Part shown: positions 7,583 to 17,989 of the stretch, piece by piece
How the letters are laid out: the number at the start of each line of letters is the position of its first letter
Position numbering within the stretch: the first letter of the stretch is position 1
IMG/VR virus record: IMGVR_UViG_3300020213_000058
Location: 1-38,279 of that record
Source: a virus
Length of the DNA stretch: 38,279 bases
Strand: one strand, 5' to 3'
The notes under the pieces: model-generated
Database searches by the model: none
Seen by the model: the letters and a program-made list of their open reading frames with translations, nothing else
Told to the model about the DNA's origin: nothing
Program-made: the position numbers and the translations under genes

Positions 7583-8137
7583 CTAACGTGTTAATACAAT
7601 CTTAGAGCGATCAATATACTTGTTACAGTCTTGTACAATAGCTAACATATAACTATCGGTTGATTCTGTGCAATAAATACTAAACAATTCGCTATCGTTG
7701 AAAATACCATTTTGTATGTATACATCCATGCGTCTTTGCATATCAGGGTCTTTGGCATAGGCAGCATTAAGCGCATCACTAAGCCGAGTACGGTCTGCTT
7801 TTGTCATAACTTCAAACCATACAAAGTGTAGGTATTCATGTGCAAGGGTTCGTCTTGACTCATCTATACTGAGGTCGTTACGGATAGTTATATTGTAATA
7901 GAAATATCGACCTGTACCGTCTACAAGGTTGCCAAAACTAAGCTCTAAGTATTCGATATCAACATCACCCGTTCGGAGCGTACCAAGTAGGTCGTATATT
8001 TGTCTCTCTTGTTTTATTACTGGCTTAACATACTGAACAACAGGAGGTTGAACATAAGGGAATAGATAAGGTATAGCGAATATAAGGGCATTGCTAAGTG
8101 CGAGTAATGTGAGGATGATTGATAGTATTATCTTCAT
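7583..8137 (-). CDS. Membrane-anchored HExxH zinc metallopeptidase, reverse strand
   Basis: 184 residues from the ATG at 8137. N-terminal hydrophobic segment (residues ~3-29) acts as signal anchor, then a Pro/Val linker and an extracellular catalytic domain. HEYLH at 100-104 gives the two zinc His and catalytic Glu101; Glu150 (NDSELF) is a candidate third ligand, as in gluzincins; Cys156 and Cys171 may form a disulphide. A longer frame from 8173 is unlikely because its first 12 codons overlap the promoter. It is the only minus-strand gene in the structural block, with its own promoter and probably a leaderless mRNA. Cell-surface modification or host-derived cargo are the likely roles; lysis is another option. 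Confidence 0.75.
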   Translation of the reverse strand: MKIILSIILTLLALSNALIFAIPYLFPYVQPPVVQYVKPVIKQERQIYDLLGTLRTGDVDIEYLELSFGNLVDGTGRYFYYNITIRNDLSIDESRRTLAHEYLHFVWFEVMTKADRTRLSDALNAAYAKDPDMQRRMDVYIQNGIFNDSELFSIYCTESTDSYMLAIVQDCNKYIDRSKIVLTR

Positions 8138-8143
8138 GCCATA

Positions 8144-8173
8144 CTTATACCATATGCTAATGGTTAAAGTCAA
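8144..8173 (-). promoter_or_regulatory. Promoter of the reverse-strand peptidase
   Basis: On the minus strand: TTGACT (8173-8168), 18-base spacer ending in TGG (extended -10), TATAAG (8149-8144). The ATG at 8137 follows six bases after the -10, so transcription would start at or within a base of the initiator A, leaving no room for a ribosome site. Confidence 0.65.
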
Positions 8174-8184
8174 GTATAAAGTTG

Positions 8185-8213
8185 TTTACTATTTAATACA
8201 TAAGTAGTATAAT
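8185..8213 (+). promoter_or_regulatory. Promoter for the 8306 virion-protein genes
   Basis: TTTACT (8185-8190), 17-base spacer, TATAAT (8208-8213). It is back to back with the minus-strand peptidase promoter. The ~85-base leader contains hairpin TCAATTC/GAATTGA (8242-8248 with 8265-8271) whose loop holds ACCAAAATGAGGA, a 13-mer shared with the leader at 35434. Confidence 0.65.
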
Positions 8214-8305
8214 GCGACTAGATAACTGCATTGCCAGACTCTCAATTCCTACCAAAATGAGGACGAATTGAAATCAACTAGATTTTAATTTAACGGAGTA
8301 CTTCT

Positions 8306-9427
8306 ATGCAACCTACAAGTCAATATAGCTACCAACTTAAACCAACGGGCGGTATTAACTACTTCCAAGGTGACACGCCAATAACAAACACACAATTTGG
8401 ACAAGGGACGGGTGCTGACTACGCCAAATTAGAAAGCAATGCTACTAGGACAATTAGTGGCGCACAGGACAATCTGCTTAATAATGGTTTTTCTGATCCG
8501 TCTATATGGCAAAGGAATGTATATGACCCACAGATGTATTTGGCTAGCGGTGCTTTTGGCACTAGCAGGGGTAACAGCAATCTTTCCCTAGTAGACCAAC
8601 AAGCAGCACAAAACGCACAAGCTCAGTCTGACACACTTGCCTCACTTGCCGACCAACGTAGCCAACTACAAGGCTTACTAGGACGAACGGATGTTGGTCT
8701 TTCACAAGGGCTTACACGTAACGAAAACGACTACAATACCGAAGTAGGTGGTGCTAATGACGCAAAAGCTTTACAATACGGCAATTTTGCTGACAAACGA
8801 GTAAGCAACAATGAAAACAAACAATCAGCTTTTGGGACGATTAACCGTAACGCCAACGCTGGCTACCGTTCACTTGCCCAGATTATCGGACGAGCTTCTG
8901 GTACTGGTTCATCAGCATTTCGTGATTTACTTCCTAATGTTATTGGACAAGACACCTCTAGCAAGCGCAGTGCCGCTAATGAGAACTTTGGACGCAACCT
9001 ACAAGGTATTGATAAAGCACAGGGTCAATATGATATTAGCTTTGAAAGCGTCCTTGCCGACCTCCTAAGACAGAAGAAAGATAATGAAGCTACTCTCCGC
9101 ACAGGCGTAGAGGGACAACGACAGGGCATAAACAGCCAACTTGCACAGAACGCAGCACAAGACGCACAAGCACGAGGCGGTGGATTCGCAGCGGTTAGGG
9201 CAGCATCTCAACCCTTCCAAGACTCAATCAATAGCTCACGAGATACAGTACAGTCATTCTTTGACCAATTCCGCACACCGTTTGCTCAGAAGCAAGCTGT
9301 CGCACCTACTCCTGAGCTGTCTCAGTACACAACTGACCGTTCAGTAGTAAACCAACAAGCGCAAGGTGGAGGCGATGCTTCTAACCCTTACGCACAACTA
9401 CTCCGTAAAAGACTACAACAGGCGTAA
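8306..9427 (+). CDS. Gln/Asn-rich helical internal virion (ejection) protein
   Basis: 373 residues, very rich in Gln, Asn, Ala and Ser, predicted largely helical after a short N-terminal strand segment, no membrane helices, no enzyme motif. It is cotranscribed with the 1374-residue protein next to it. Such pairs upstream of adaptor and nozzle genes are usual for internal or ejection proteins of short-tailed phages. The N-terminal motif GGINYFQGDTPITNTQFGQGTG is echoed in the next protein (GFDFFKGNNKITIEDFTRGTG), so the two share a virion-targeting segment. Confidence 0.65.
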   Translation: MQPTSQYSYQLKPTGGINYFQGDTPITNTQFGQGTGADYAKLESNATRTISGAQDNLLNNGFSDPSIWQRNVYDPQMYLASGAFGTSRGNSNLSLVDQQAAQNAQAQSDTLASLADQRSQLQGLLGRTDVGLSQGLTRNENDYNTEVGGANDAKALQYGNFADKRVSNNENKQSAFGTINRNANAGYRSLAQIIGRASGTGSSAFRDLLPNVIGQDTSSKRSAANENFGRNLQGIDKAQGQYDISFESVLADLLRQKKDNEATLRTGVEGQRQGINSQLAQNAAQDAQARGGGFAAVRAASQPFQDSINSSRDTVQSFFDQFRTPFAQKQAVAPTPELSQYTTDRSVVNQQAQGGGDASNPYAQLLRKRLQQA

Positions 9428-9461
9428 CCACAATGGGTTGCTCCATAATTAGGAGAGCAGA

Positions 9462-12400
9462 ATGGATTTAAGGAAGCTCTTGCAAGGCAATAATACGTTC
9501 GGCACAGCCGTGCGTCCTCAAGCCACACCTCCAGCAAGTACTTCTCAGTTCCGTCAAGTTCAACGTGCAGATAAAGGTTTTGACTTCTTTAAGGGCAATA
9601 ATAAAATTACCATCGAAGATTTTACTAGGGGTACAGGGGCAAACGGCAGTAACCTCAGACAGTCACTTGCTAGGCAGGGTGATCAAGTATCTCAAAACAT
9701 GATTGCAGAACAGAAAGCATATGAAAATAACCCAACTGTTAAAGGCTACAATTTGTTAAACGTAGACCAACAACGAATAAAACTGGCTGATATACAAGGT
9801 CTGGCTAACCGCAAAGACTTTAATACTGTTAATGACCTTAATAACCAACAGTGGGCGCAACAACAATTATTAGCTTTACAAAAAGCGGGTAACGCAAAGA
9901 AAGGCAACTTATTAACATTTGGACAAGATCTTGTTGGTGGTTTTATTGCTCCAGCTCAACAGATTGGTAACACAATAGGGGACTCACTTAACCAGGCAAC
10001 TCGTGGAAACAAGCTACAAAACCTATTTAATCTAAATGAAATTAACAGTGACCAGTACAAGGCAGGACTAGATGCGGTCTTGCAGAACAGTGTTGATACA
10101 AAAGCAACACAAGATGCTCAAGGCAATGTAGGCACAGAGCGAAAGACCCCGTTAGAGTTTGCACAAAAGTTTGGGGCAGAGGGCGCAAATGCTGGTGTTA
10201 CATATCTTCCTATCGGTGCAGCTTACGGGAATGTTGCAAAGCTAGGACTGAAACCTGCCGCTGGTCTCGTTGCGGGCAACATAGCAAAAGAAGGGACAGC
10301 CTACACAGTTGCTAATACTGTCAATGACGCTTTACAGGGTCGCCAGATAACTCCAGAAAGCATTGCAATGAACGCTGCTCTTAGTTTTGGTGGTGCTGGT
10401 GTTGGCGCAAGCACAGCACTTATAAGACCTGGTGTTGCTCAGGCTGCTAGAACCACGACTAAACTTGTTAAAGATACTGGCAGAGCAATCGAACAAGTCA
10501 ACCCTCAAATAGCTCAAATAGACGAAACCCTCGGTAATTACAAGAGGGCGTATGACGTTGAGACGAATCCAGTACTGCGAGAACAGATTAACAGAGGTAT
10601 TACACAGTTAAATGCTGAACGACGCAATATACTACAGCGTGGTTCTGTTCCTGCTTCTAACTTTGACCCGACGGGAAAGCTAGGTAACGTAGACCCTACA
10701 CTACCTACTACACCAAAGACAGGCAAGTCTTATAAGATTATAAAACAAGAAGGTATTGTTGATGTTACGGGCGAACCAGTAAAGGTAGCCAAAGGTGTAG
10801 ATACCTTTATACACGCAGGTGATAATGGGTTTGTAGTCAGTGAAGCAACGACAGGTAGGTTTCTATCGAGTAGTAGAACTAAAGAGGGCGCAATCGCAAA
10901 AGCAAAATCCAATATAAATGACGTCGGTAGTGCCAAGTTCAAAGAGTTAATATCTCAAAATCAATTACCTACCGCACCAAAGACAGAAGTACCTACTCGT
11001 GCAGCAACTCGTGTCGCTAAAGCACTAGACCCTAATGACCCACTTAAATATGGACAACTTGTCCCTAAAGAACAGGCTTTGTTTAAGGCTACTAAATCAC
11101 CAGAGGCTAAGTCATCGTTTGCAAATAAGACCGTACAAGGCTCAAAAGAAGTAAGCGATGAAGTAAAGACACAAGTCAAGGCAAGCAAACCCGTATACAC
11201 ACCAACAAGCGATGTAGATAGGATAACAATATCAGATGCTTACCTCAAGAAGCAAGGAGTTAGTAAAGCCGCTACCGACGTAAGAGAACGTCTAAATAGC
11301 AAGAACATAGACGACCAAACAGTCTCGGATGCCATTGCTACCGCAAAAGCACTTGACGCAAAAGGAAGCAAGCAGTCTCTTGTGGATGCTTCAGACATTT
11401 ATGAAAAGTTATCCGAGAAACTAACAAAAGCTGGTCAAACAGTTCAGGCTGCATCGTTGCTGAGCAACCGAACACCACAAGGTCTTCAGTTCAGCGCAAT
11501 CAGAACGATAAGGAAAGAAGGCGTTACACTTACTAATGATATTAAGCAGGAGATAACAAGACTCATTGGTGAGGTTAAGAATACTCAGCCTGGCAGTTAT
11601 GAGGACGGACTTGCTCGTTTTAGGGTTCAACAATACGTGTCTAAACAAATACCGTCGGCTGGTTCAAGTAAAGCTATCCAACTATGGAAAGCTGGGTTAT
11701 TAACTTCCCCACGTACAACTGCAGGAAACCTACTTGGTAACACTTCAGAAGCTATATTCGCCAAAGGTTACGTTGACCCACTTGCAAACGTAGTAGACAA
11801 GTTATTTTCGTTATTCTTAGGTAAAAGAAGTCGTAGCTATACATTACGTGGGTTAGCGAGTGGTACTGGTGAGGGCATTAAAAAAGGTATTAGTTATTTC
11901 AAGACTGGTTATGACCCACGTAACCCTGCACAGAAGTTTGATGTAAGACAGATACACTACTCAGACAAGCCACTTGGACGAGCTGCCGAGGTGTACACTC
12001 AGACTGTATTTAAGTTAATGGGAGTAGCCGACCAACCATTTTACTATGCCAGCCTTAGAAACTCGTTATACGATCAGGCAATAACATCTGCCAAAAACAA
12101 CAAACTACGGGGCGCAGAAAAGCAATCTTTTATAAACAAGTTTGTAAGCGAACCAGACAAAAAAGCAATGCAACTTGCAGACGCAGAGGCTCGCTATACC
12201 GTGTTTCAAAACGAAACGGCACTTGGTACTGCTGCATCACGTATTAAAAGCATGGAAGGTATACCAGGCGATGTTGCAGAGTTTGTTATACCTTTCTCTG
12301 GTGTGCCATCATCTATTGCTACACGAATGGTCGAGCGTACACCTATAGGTACTGCTATAGAGATTGTTAAGCAAATAAGAAGTAAAAAGTTTGACCAACG

Positions 12401-13586
12401 TGCTATGACGAAAGCTATAGCGAATGGTACAGCAGCTATACCTTTAATTGGTGCTGGATTTGCACTTGCAAGCAACGGTGAGATGACTCTTGGTTTCCCA
12501 ACAGATAAAAAAGAGCGTGATCTATGGGAGGCAGAAGGCAAACAGCCGTATTCTATCCGCATAGGCAACCAATGGCTTTCATTAAATTATATGCAACCTG
12601 CTGGGAACTTAATGGCGGCTGGTGCGCAATACGCTGGCGAAAAACTAAAGGGCAAGTCAGATCAAGAAGCATTTAATACTGCACTGGCTGGTGCTGGCAA
12701 GGCGTTCTCGGAGCAGTCCTTCTTAAAGGGGGTGTCTGGTATTGGTAATGCCATATCAGACCCTACAAGATTTGGACAAAAGTTTGCTGAACAAACCGCT
12801 GGCAGTATAGTTCCTAACTTTATACGTACTTCTGCACGAGCAAACGACCCATTTGCACGAGAAACAAATAACATAGGAGATGCCGTATTATCTGGTATTC
12901 CTGGGGCTAGGGAAACACTGCCCATAAAAACAAACATACTTGGTAAGCCTGTTGAACGACGAAGCTCGACATTAGATGAAACCATCAACCCCTTTAGGCC
13001 ATCAGATGTAAAAAACGAAGATAACCCAATTATAAAAGAGTTGCGAAGATTACAAGATACTCAGAACGGGATAACCCCTACGGAAGCCACAAAATCTTCC
13101 ATTGAGGGAATAGACGACCAAAGCCTACGAGAACTTAATCAGAAGGTAGCAAGCGGTGTATCGGGTGAATGGGGTAATGTAATTAAAGATTTAAGATACG
13201 CACAACTATCAGATCAAGATAAAAAGAGAATACTTGACAGAGTAAATGACACAGTATTTAACGCCAAAAAATCAGACTATAAACTAGACACTAAACTTAC
13301 TCAACGATCCCTTGCGTATAAAAATGGTCAACCGATTGATTACTTTGACGGGTTTGATAGCTCTACGGGTGTTGCAAAAACTACCGACAAAACTTCAACT
13401 GCTAAAAAAATAACAAAAGCTAAAGGTTCAAGAACGGCAAGGAGGGCGAACGGTAGGTCGGGTAAAGGTAGTAAGTCCGATTATGCAAGCCTAATATCTG
13501 CAACAAATAAGACAGCATTTGCAAACCAACAAGCATTACAGAAGCTCATAAAAGGTAAGAAAATAACAAGGAGAAAAATAGCATGA
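9462..13586 (+). CDS. Large internal virion / ejection protein
   Basis: 1374 residues, the largest product. The N-terminus (~35-65) resembles that of the 8306 protein. Residues ~145-175 and ~260-310 have Gly/Ala-rich amphipathic or membrane-active segments. A helical middle is followed by a segment around 740-900 containing WKAGLLTSPRTTAGNLLGN, a style I associate with large polyvalent or internal proteins of phages. Residues ~970-1100 include hydrophobic IPLIGAGFALAS. The C-terminus is Lys/Arg-rich, suited to DNA contact. It probably travels in the capsid and forms the DNA conduit on injection. It overlaps the adaptor gene by 4 bases. Confidence 0.65.
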   Translation: MDLRKLLQGNNTFGTAVRPQATPPASTSQFRQVQRADKGFDFFKGNNKITIEDFTRGTGANGSNLRQSLARQGDQVSQNMIAEQKAYENNPTVKGYNLLNVDQQRIKLADIQGLANRKDFNTVNDLNNQQWAQQQLLALQKAGNAKKGNLLTFGQDLVGGFIAPAQQIGNTIGDSLNQATRGNKLQNLFNLNEINSDQYKAGLDAVLQNSVDTKATQDAQGNVGTERKTPLEFAQKFGAEGANAGVTYLPIGAAYGNVAKLGLKPAAGLVAGNIAKEGTAYTVANTVNDALQGRQITPESIAMNAALSFGGAGVGASTALIRPGVAQAARTTTKLVKDTGRAIEQVNPQIAQIDETLGNYKRAYDVETNPVLREQINRGITQLNAERRNILQRGSVPASNFDPTGKLGNVDPTLPTTPKTGKSYKIIKQEGIVDVTGEPVKVAKGVDTFIHAGDNGFVVSEATTGRFLSSSRTKEGAIAKAKSNINDVGSAKFKELISQNQLPTAPKTEVPTRAATRVAKALDPNDPLKYGQLVPKEQALFKATKSPEAKSSFANKTVQGSKEVSDEVKTQVKASKPVYTPTSDVDRITISDAYLKKQGVSKAATDVRERLNSKNIDDQTVSDAIATAKALDAKGSKQSLVDASDIYEKLSEKLTKAGQTVQAASLLSNRTPQGLQFSAIRTIRKEGVTLTNDIKQEITRLIGEVKNTQPGSYEDGLARFRVQQYVSKQIPSAGSSKAIQLWKAGLLTSPRTTAGNLLGNTSEAIFAKGYVDPLANVVDKLFSLFLGKRSRSYTLRGLASGTGEGIKKGISYFKTGYDPRNPAQKFDVRQIHYSDKPLGRAAEVYTQTVFKLMGVADQPFYYASLRNSLYDQAITSAKNNKLRGAEKQSFINKFVSEPDKKAMQLADAEARYTVFQNETALGTAASRIKSMEGIPGDVAEFVIPFSGVPSSIATRMVERTPIGTAIEIVKQIRSKKFDQRAMTKAIANGTAAIPLIGAGFALASNGEMTLGFPTDKKERDLWEAEGKQPYSIRIGNQWLSLNYMQPAGNLMAAGAQYAGEKLKGKSDQEAFNTALAGAGKAFSEQSFLKGVSGIGNAISDPTRFGQKFAEQTAGSIVPNFIRTSARANDPFARETNNIGDAVLSGIPGARETLPIKTNILGKPVERRSSTLDETINPFRPSDVKNEDNPIIKELRRLQDTQNGITPTEATKSSIEGIDDQSLRELNQKVASGVSGEWGNVIKDLRYAQLSDQDKKRILDRVNDTVFNAKKSDYKLDTKLTQRSLAYKNGQPIDYFDGFDSSTGVAKTTDKTSTAKKITKAKGSRTARRANGRSGKGSKSDYASLISATNKTAFANQQALQKLIKGKKITRRKIA

Positions 13587-14461
13587 TTGTAACAACCCTT
13601 TTCACACAAATTAACGGAGCTTATAGGGGTACTGATGATGACGCACCTGCATCTGGTACACCAGACTTTACGCTATGGCTTGCAACAGCTAACCGCAAGA
13701 TAAGCGAATGGGCAACAGACGACAAAAGCACATGGGGTTCTAACTTCTACTACAGTGAGCCAAGTGAGCCTGGGACGGTAGCTACAACAGCTACAACAGC
13801 TCTGACGGGTACAAGTACAAACTTTACTGACTACCGTGTAGGGGATAAAATTACCGTGAGTGGCGAGACTGTACGCACTATCGCAACTATCCCTAGTGCT
13901 ACAAGCCTGACTGTTACGGTGGCATTTTCTAGCACTACAACCTCTGCAACATTCACACACAGATCAATCATTGCAACAGGTGTGCAATCATACAACCTGC
14001 ACCGTAACTTTAACTATCCGTCAGATAAGACACTTGTCAGTACAACCGCACAGAACTACGAGTATGTACTTGGTGAGCCACAACAGCGTGAAAGATTCCA
14101 GAACGAAGTCTACATATCTGGTATGAACCCACAAGTTATTACTTTCCAAACAGCTATCGCCTCAACCGACCCGATAGTAGGCGGAACTTTAATCGTGCCT
14201 GGCTACTTCTTGCCACCAGACCTCACCAGTACAAGCGATGTCGTACCAGTTCCCGACCCATACTGGCTTGTATATGCAGTAGCCTCTGAGCTTTCATTTA
14301 ACGACCAGTCATACAGCGATAAATCTCCCGACCTGAACGCAAAGGCTAATAACCTTTATTCGCAGATGGTTAGCAAGAACCGTCGTGGAACATCTGAAAA
14401 CCCTCGAACTGTCCCTACGTCTGTTTCTAGGATAACTAATACCGAAGTTGAAAGCCTATAA
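13583..14461 (+). CDS. Head-tail adaptor (tail tubular A-like)
   Basis: 292 residues. The start is an ATGA overlap and the stop shares a base with the next ATG. The N-terminal helical part (LFTQINGAYRG..LATANRKISEWA) is followed by a beta-rich insert of about 80 residues (Thr/Ser/Ala) and a C-terminal helical segment (VYAVASELSFNDQS..NNLYSQMVSKN). This helix-beta-helix plan and position before the nozzle fit adaptor or tail-tube A proteins. Family identity is inferred. Confidence 0.6.
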   Translation: MIVTTLFTQINGAYRGTDDDAPASGTPDFTLWLATANRKISEWATDDKSTWGSNFYYSEPSEPGTVATTATTALTGTSTNFTDYRVGDKITVSGETVRTIATIPSATSLTVTVAFSSTTTSATFTHRSIIATGVQSYNLHRNFNYPSDKTLVSTTAQNYEYVLGEPQQRERFQNEVYISGMNPQVITFQTAIASTDPIVGGTLIVPGYFLPPDLTSTSDVVPVPDPYWLVYAVASELSFNDQSYSDKSPDLNAKANNLYSQMVSKNRRGTSENPRTVPTSVSRITNTEVESL

Positions 14462-16473
14462 TGCCATACCAAGTAAAGGGTCAGCGAGCCAAGAAGCACC
14501 AAGTGCCTATAGATATTCACCAAAATGAGTTTTCTAAGGGCTATATCTCTACCTACGCTGCCTCACGTCGTCCACGTAACTCTGTATCAGACGCTACTAA
14601 CATGGAGCTTGTACAGGACAATATATGGCGTCCTCGACCACCTCTCGTGCGTTATGGCACTCAACCCTCAAATACAGTCATTGGGCGTGGCGCATACCGC
14701 TACAACGGCTCTAGAGGGCTTCTGTTCATGATGAACGTAGCAGGAGTTGGCAAAATCTACAAACAAGTAGATGGAGGTGCTTTTACTCTCATAGGTGGTG
14801 TTAATGCCTTTAGCATAACTGCTGCGTGGACTGGATTCGTACAATCTAAAAGCCGTGTCTATATATATAACGGTGTTAATAATCTAGGCTATATTGACCT
14901 TGTTACAAGTGCGACGGTGGAGTATACTGCTCTCGCTACACCAGCAACTCCGTCGGGTGTGGGGTCAACTAACCTTATCTCAGGCAGTAAACCTTATAAC
15001 TATTACTACAAAGTAACTGCTAATAACGCAGTCGGGGAAAGTACCGCCTCTAATGCGTCAGCGGCTATAAATGTCAATGATGTACGTGATAACTGGTCTG
15101 CTACCGCTGCAATCGCTAAAACGGTTGCTGTATCATGGTCAGCAGTTGCAGGTGCTACGTCATACACACTGTACGGAAGTGACAACAACACAGACTTTTA
15201 CGAGATTATAACTCTCTCGGGACTTACCACTCTTACCTACACAGATGACGGGTCACAGACATTTAATCCGTTTAAGACAGCACCAGCGTCAAACTCTACG
15301 CAGGGGGCGATATTTAGCTGGATGTATGTAGATGCTCGTAACGCTCAGGTATTCGGGGTAACATCTTCTAACCAACTCTTTTACTCAGCTCCAGGAACAG
15401 GTGACTTTAGCTCACTCAACGGAGGTGGGTTTACGACTATTGACGAGGGCGGTGACACACTCTTGAACTTCGTAGACGGCTTTAGGACTGGTAAAGGCGA
15501 CCCTGTTATTACAACCTCGTCAAGAGGTGCAGCGGGCAAAGGTAAGTTAAACCACGTTACATTTGAATCGGTCACATATGGCGACCAAGTTATCTTTTAC
15601 CCTAACGTGATAGAAGCTAACGGACAATCTGGCACATACGCACCACGAGCGACTGTCAAAGTAGGGGACTCACTAATGTACCCAACTGGTGATGCGTTCA
15701 AATCAACTGGAACATCTCAGAACATTGTAAATATCCTAACAACTTCGACGCTATCTACTCTCATTCTCCCCGACATAAACACGATTACACTTGGAAGCTT
15801 AGATAAAGCCGTCGGTGTGGAATATCAAGACAAAGTATATTTTGCTTTACCTATCGGGTCTACTGAGAATAATGAAATCTGGTATATCGACCAATCACGC
15901 AAGAATGCGTGGGTGCTACGCTGGCCTGTTGCTGCTAAAGACCTATGGCTGTACGAAGATAACACAGGCACGAGTCATTTGTGTGCTTTAGTGAACAACG
16001 TCATCCTAGAGTTTACTCGTGCTGGTTCACGCAACACGACTGACGACGGAGTAGCGTGGCGATCACGACTTGCCTTCTCATCTCTCGTATGGGACGAGGA
16101 CGGTCTGAGTCTTGGTAATATACGCCACCAGTATTTCAAACTATTAAACCCAGCAGGTGTTATCGTGGCAAACTCTTATGGGCTTACAAAACGTGGCGCA
16201 ACAAGTTCGACTGGTTCAGATACATACTCGATTGAAGTAACTTTTACAGGTATTGGGCAATGGGATTATTCAGGCAACTACAGGTACGGTGACGAGCCTG
16301 GAACTATTGGAACGTTTGCCAAATCTGTTGCGGTACTCGATATTCGTCCCAAAGGTTTGTTGAATCAAGAGGATTGGGAGCTTGTTACTACTCAAGCAGG
16401 ATGTGATTATTTGCTAAGTGCCGTATCAACAAGAGGCACAGCAAATATAGACCTCGTTTATTCGGGATTATAA
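14461..16473 (+). CDS. Tail nozzle / tail tubular B-like protein
   Basis: 670 residues, almost all beta. The opening (FSKGYISTYAASRRP..SDATNMELV) and a repeated pattern of strand-rich propeller-like segments fit nozzle or stabilisation proteins that plug short tails. Residues ~155-270 look like one fibronectin type III domain (PYNYYYKVTANNAVGES, then a second strand set with SWSAVAGATSYTLY). No tape measure is present, supporting a short tail. It is likely part of the tail tip that opens for ejection. Confidence 0.68.
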   Translation: MPYQVKGQRAKKHQVPIDIHQNEFSKGYISTYAASRRPRNSVSDATNMELVQDNIWRPRPPLVRYGTQPSNTVIGRGAYRYNGSRGLLFMMNVAGVGKIYKQVDGGAFTLIGGVNAFSITAAWTGFVQSKSRVYIYNGVNNLGYIDLVTSATVEYTALATPATPSGVGSTNLISGSKPYNYYYKVTANNAVGESTASNASAAINVNDVRDNWSATAAIAKTVAVSWSAVAGATSYTLYGSDNNTDFYEIITLSGLTTLTYTDDGSQTFNPFKTAPASNSTQGAIFSWMYVDARNAQVFGVTSSNQLFYSAPGTGDFSSLNGGGFTTIDEGGDTLLNFVDGFRTGKGDPVITTSSRGAAGKGKLNHVTFESVTYGDQVIFYPNVIEANGQSGTYAPRATVKVGDSLMYPTGDAFKSTGTSQNIVNILTTSTLSTLILPDINTITLGSLDKAVGVEYQDKVYFALPIGSTENNEIWYIDQSRKNAWVLRWPVAAKDLWLYEDNTGTSHLCALVNNVILEFTRAGSRNTTDDGVAWRSRLAFSSLVWDEDGLSLGNIRHQYFKLLNPAGVIVANSYGLTKRGATSSTGSDTYSIEVTFTGIGQWDYSGNYRYGDEPGTIGTFAKSVAVLDIRPKGLLNQEDWELVTTQAGCDYLLSAVSTRGTANIDLVYSGL

Positions 16474-16524
16474 GGTAGACAGATATGCATAACATAAGTA
16501 TTATAAAGAAAGAAGGAAAATAAG

Positions 16525-17940
16525 ATGCCAGCACTCGCAACAGACTATTTCACTAAAGTAGGAAGCCCAGGTTCAGCAACAACTTTAAGTGCGCCTGGAC
16601 ACACTATTGGAGCAACGTCTTGGACGGTTGGCGCAACAACTAACTGGCCTACAGATACAGGCGCAATCTTTGCCGTAGATACGGTGACACTTGTAAACGG
16701 AGTAGAAGTCCGTAACGTAGGCTCGTACACAGAGTGGGAGGGTGTTGTTGCAAGTGCAACCTCTGTTACGGGTACGGTATTAAGATACGGTACAGACCAA
16801 GACTATCCAGCTAACTCGCTGACACGTGTGTACATACCAGTAGCATCAAGTGAGCGAAACCGCTCAGTGGACGGTCTTTTAATATCTCATAAGCAGGATG
16901 GGACTATGATTACAAGTCTACCTCTTACTACGCCTAATATTACGACGTCTATCAACGACTCAGCAGGTAACGAGATAATCATCACCCCTGCTACGGCCTC
17001 GGCAGTAAATGAAATTACAGTTACCAATGCTGCAACGGCTACTGACCCTAGAATCTCTGCCAGCGGTGGTGATACTGCAATAAACCTTAACCTCCGTGGA
17101 AAAGGGCTTGCCAAGACAGTTACTATTGGTGCTGGAGCTACAACTATCTATCCGTTCGATTATGTCGCTCCGGGTTGTATATGGACTGCTGATAACGTAG
17201 GAGTAAATCTTAATGCTTCTGGCACGGCTGGTGTTGTAGTCATAAACGGCAACCCTATCACTGTAGTCGCAGTAACCGCTAGAGCCTTCACACTAAACTT
17301 AGACACTTATGTTGATGTACTGGACAACGGAAACGGCACAGGGCTGTATGTTTACACAACCGCTGCGACTAACGCCGCTTCACCAGCTTTAGCAGCCAAC
17401 TCAATTCGCATAGGTATAATCCAAGCTGCGGCAACAATCACCGCCACAACCAAAGTGAACCAAGGGCAAGAAGATAGAGTGTTTCCTATTGCCTCGTCTA
17501 TCCCTTATGCAGTTACAGACTCTCTCGGAAACCTTATATGTCCACGTGACCCCAACCGTAAAATATTAGGTCTAAGACAGATTATTGCAAATGCTACAGT
17601 TACTACACAAGCCCAAATAACTGGATTATCAGTACCTATTATTGGTATCATTGGGCGTAAAGTTAGAATACGAGTAGTATTTCCTGAAGCACGTAACTCA
17701 ACTACCACACAAGATATAACAACTACTATATGGGATGGAGCTGTTGCAGGGACTAGGATTAATTATAAACTATCTACTGTGCCAGTAGCGGCGGGAGCAA
17801 TAAATGCTGATTGCGAAGGCACTACCACGCTATCAGTCGCTTCTAAAACTTTTAACATTAGTGGGGCAACTACGGGCGGAACTGCCACTTTTTCGGCTTC
17901 CGCTACTTCACCAGCTTACGTCATAGTAGAACAATTTTAA
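16525..17940 (+). CDS. Tail fibre / spike protein
   Basis: 471 residues, beta-rich, Thr/Ala/Val/Asn-rich. It has an N-terminal domain (1-120), a short linker RSVDGLLISHKQDGTMI, a segment of the type SGGDTAINLNLRGKG common to fibre proteins, then a C-terminal beta domain. The ribosome site GAAGGAAAA precedes the ATG. As the last structural gene before lysis, it is the best candidate for host receptor binding. Confidence 0.65.
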   Translation: MPALATDYFTKVGSPGSATTLSAPGHTIGATSWTVGATTNWPTDTGAIFAVDTVTLVNGVEVRNVGSYTEWEGVVASATSVTGTVLRYGTDQDYPANSLTRVYIPVASSERNRSVDGLLISHKQDGTMITSLPLTTPNITTSINDSAGNEIIITPATASAVNEITVTNAATATDPRISASGGDTAINLNLRGKGLAKTVTIGAGATTIYPFDYVAPGCIWTADNVGVNLNASGTAGVVVINGNPITVVAVTARAFTLNLDTYVDVLDNGNGTGLYVYTTAATNAASPALAANSIRIGIIQAAATITATTKVNQGQEDRVFPIASSIPYAVTDSLGNLICPRDPNRKILGLRQIIANATVTTQAQITGLSVPIIGIIGRKVRIRVVFPEARNSTTTQDITTTIWDGAVAGTRINYKLSTVPVAAGAINADCEGTTTLSVASKTFNISGATTGGTATFSASATSPAYVIVEQF

Positions 17941-17989
17941 TGGACGGCTACCTATAGGAACTAATGATGACTAACAAGGAAACAATCTA

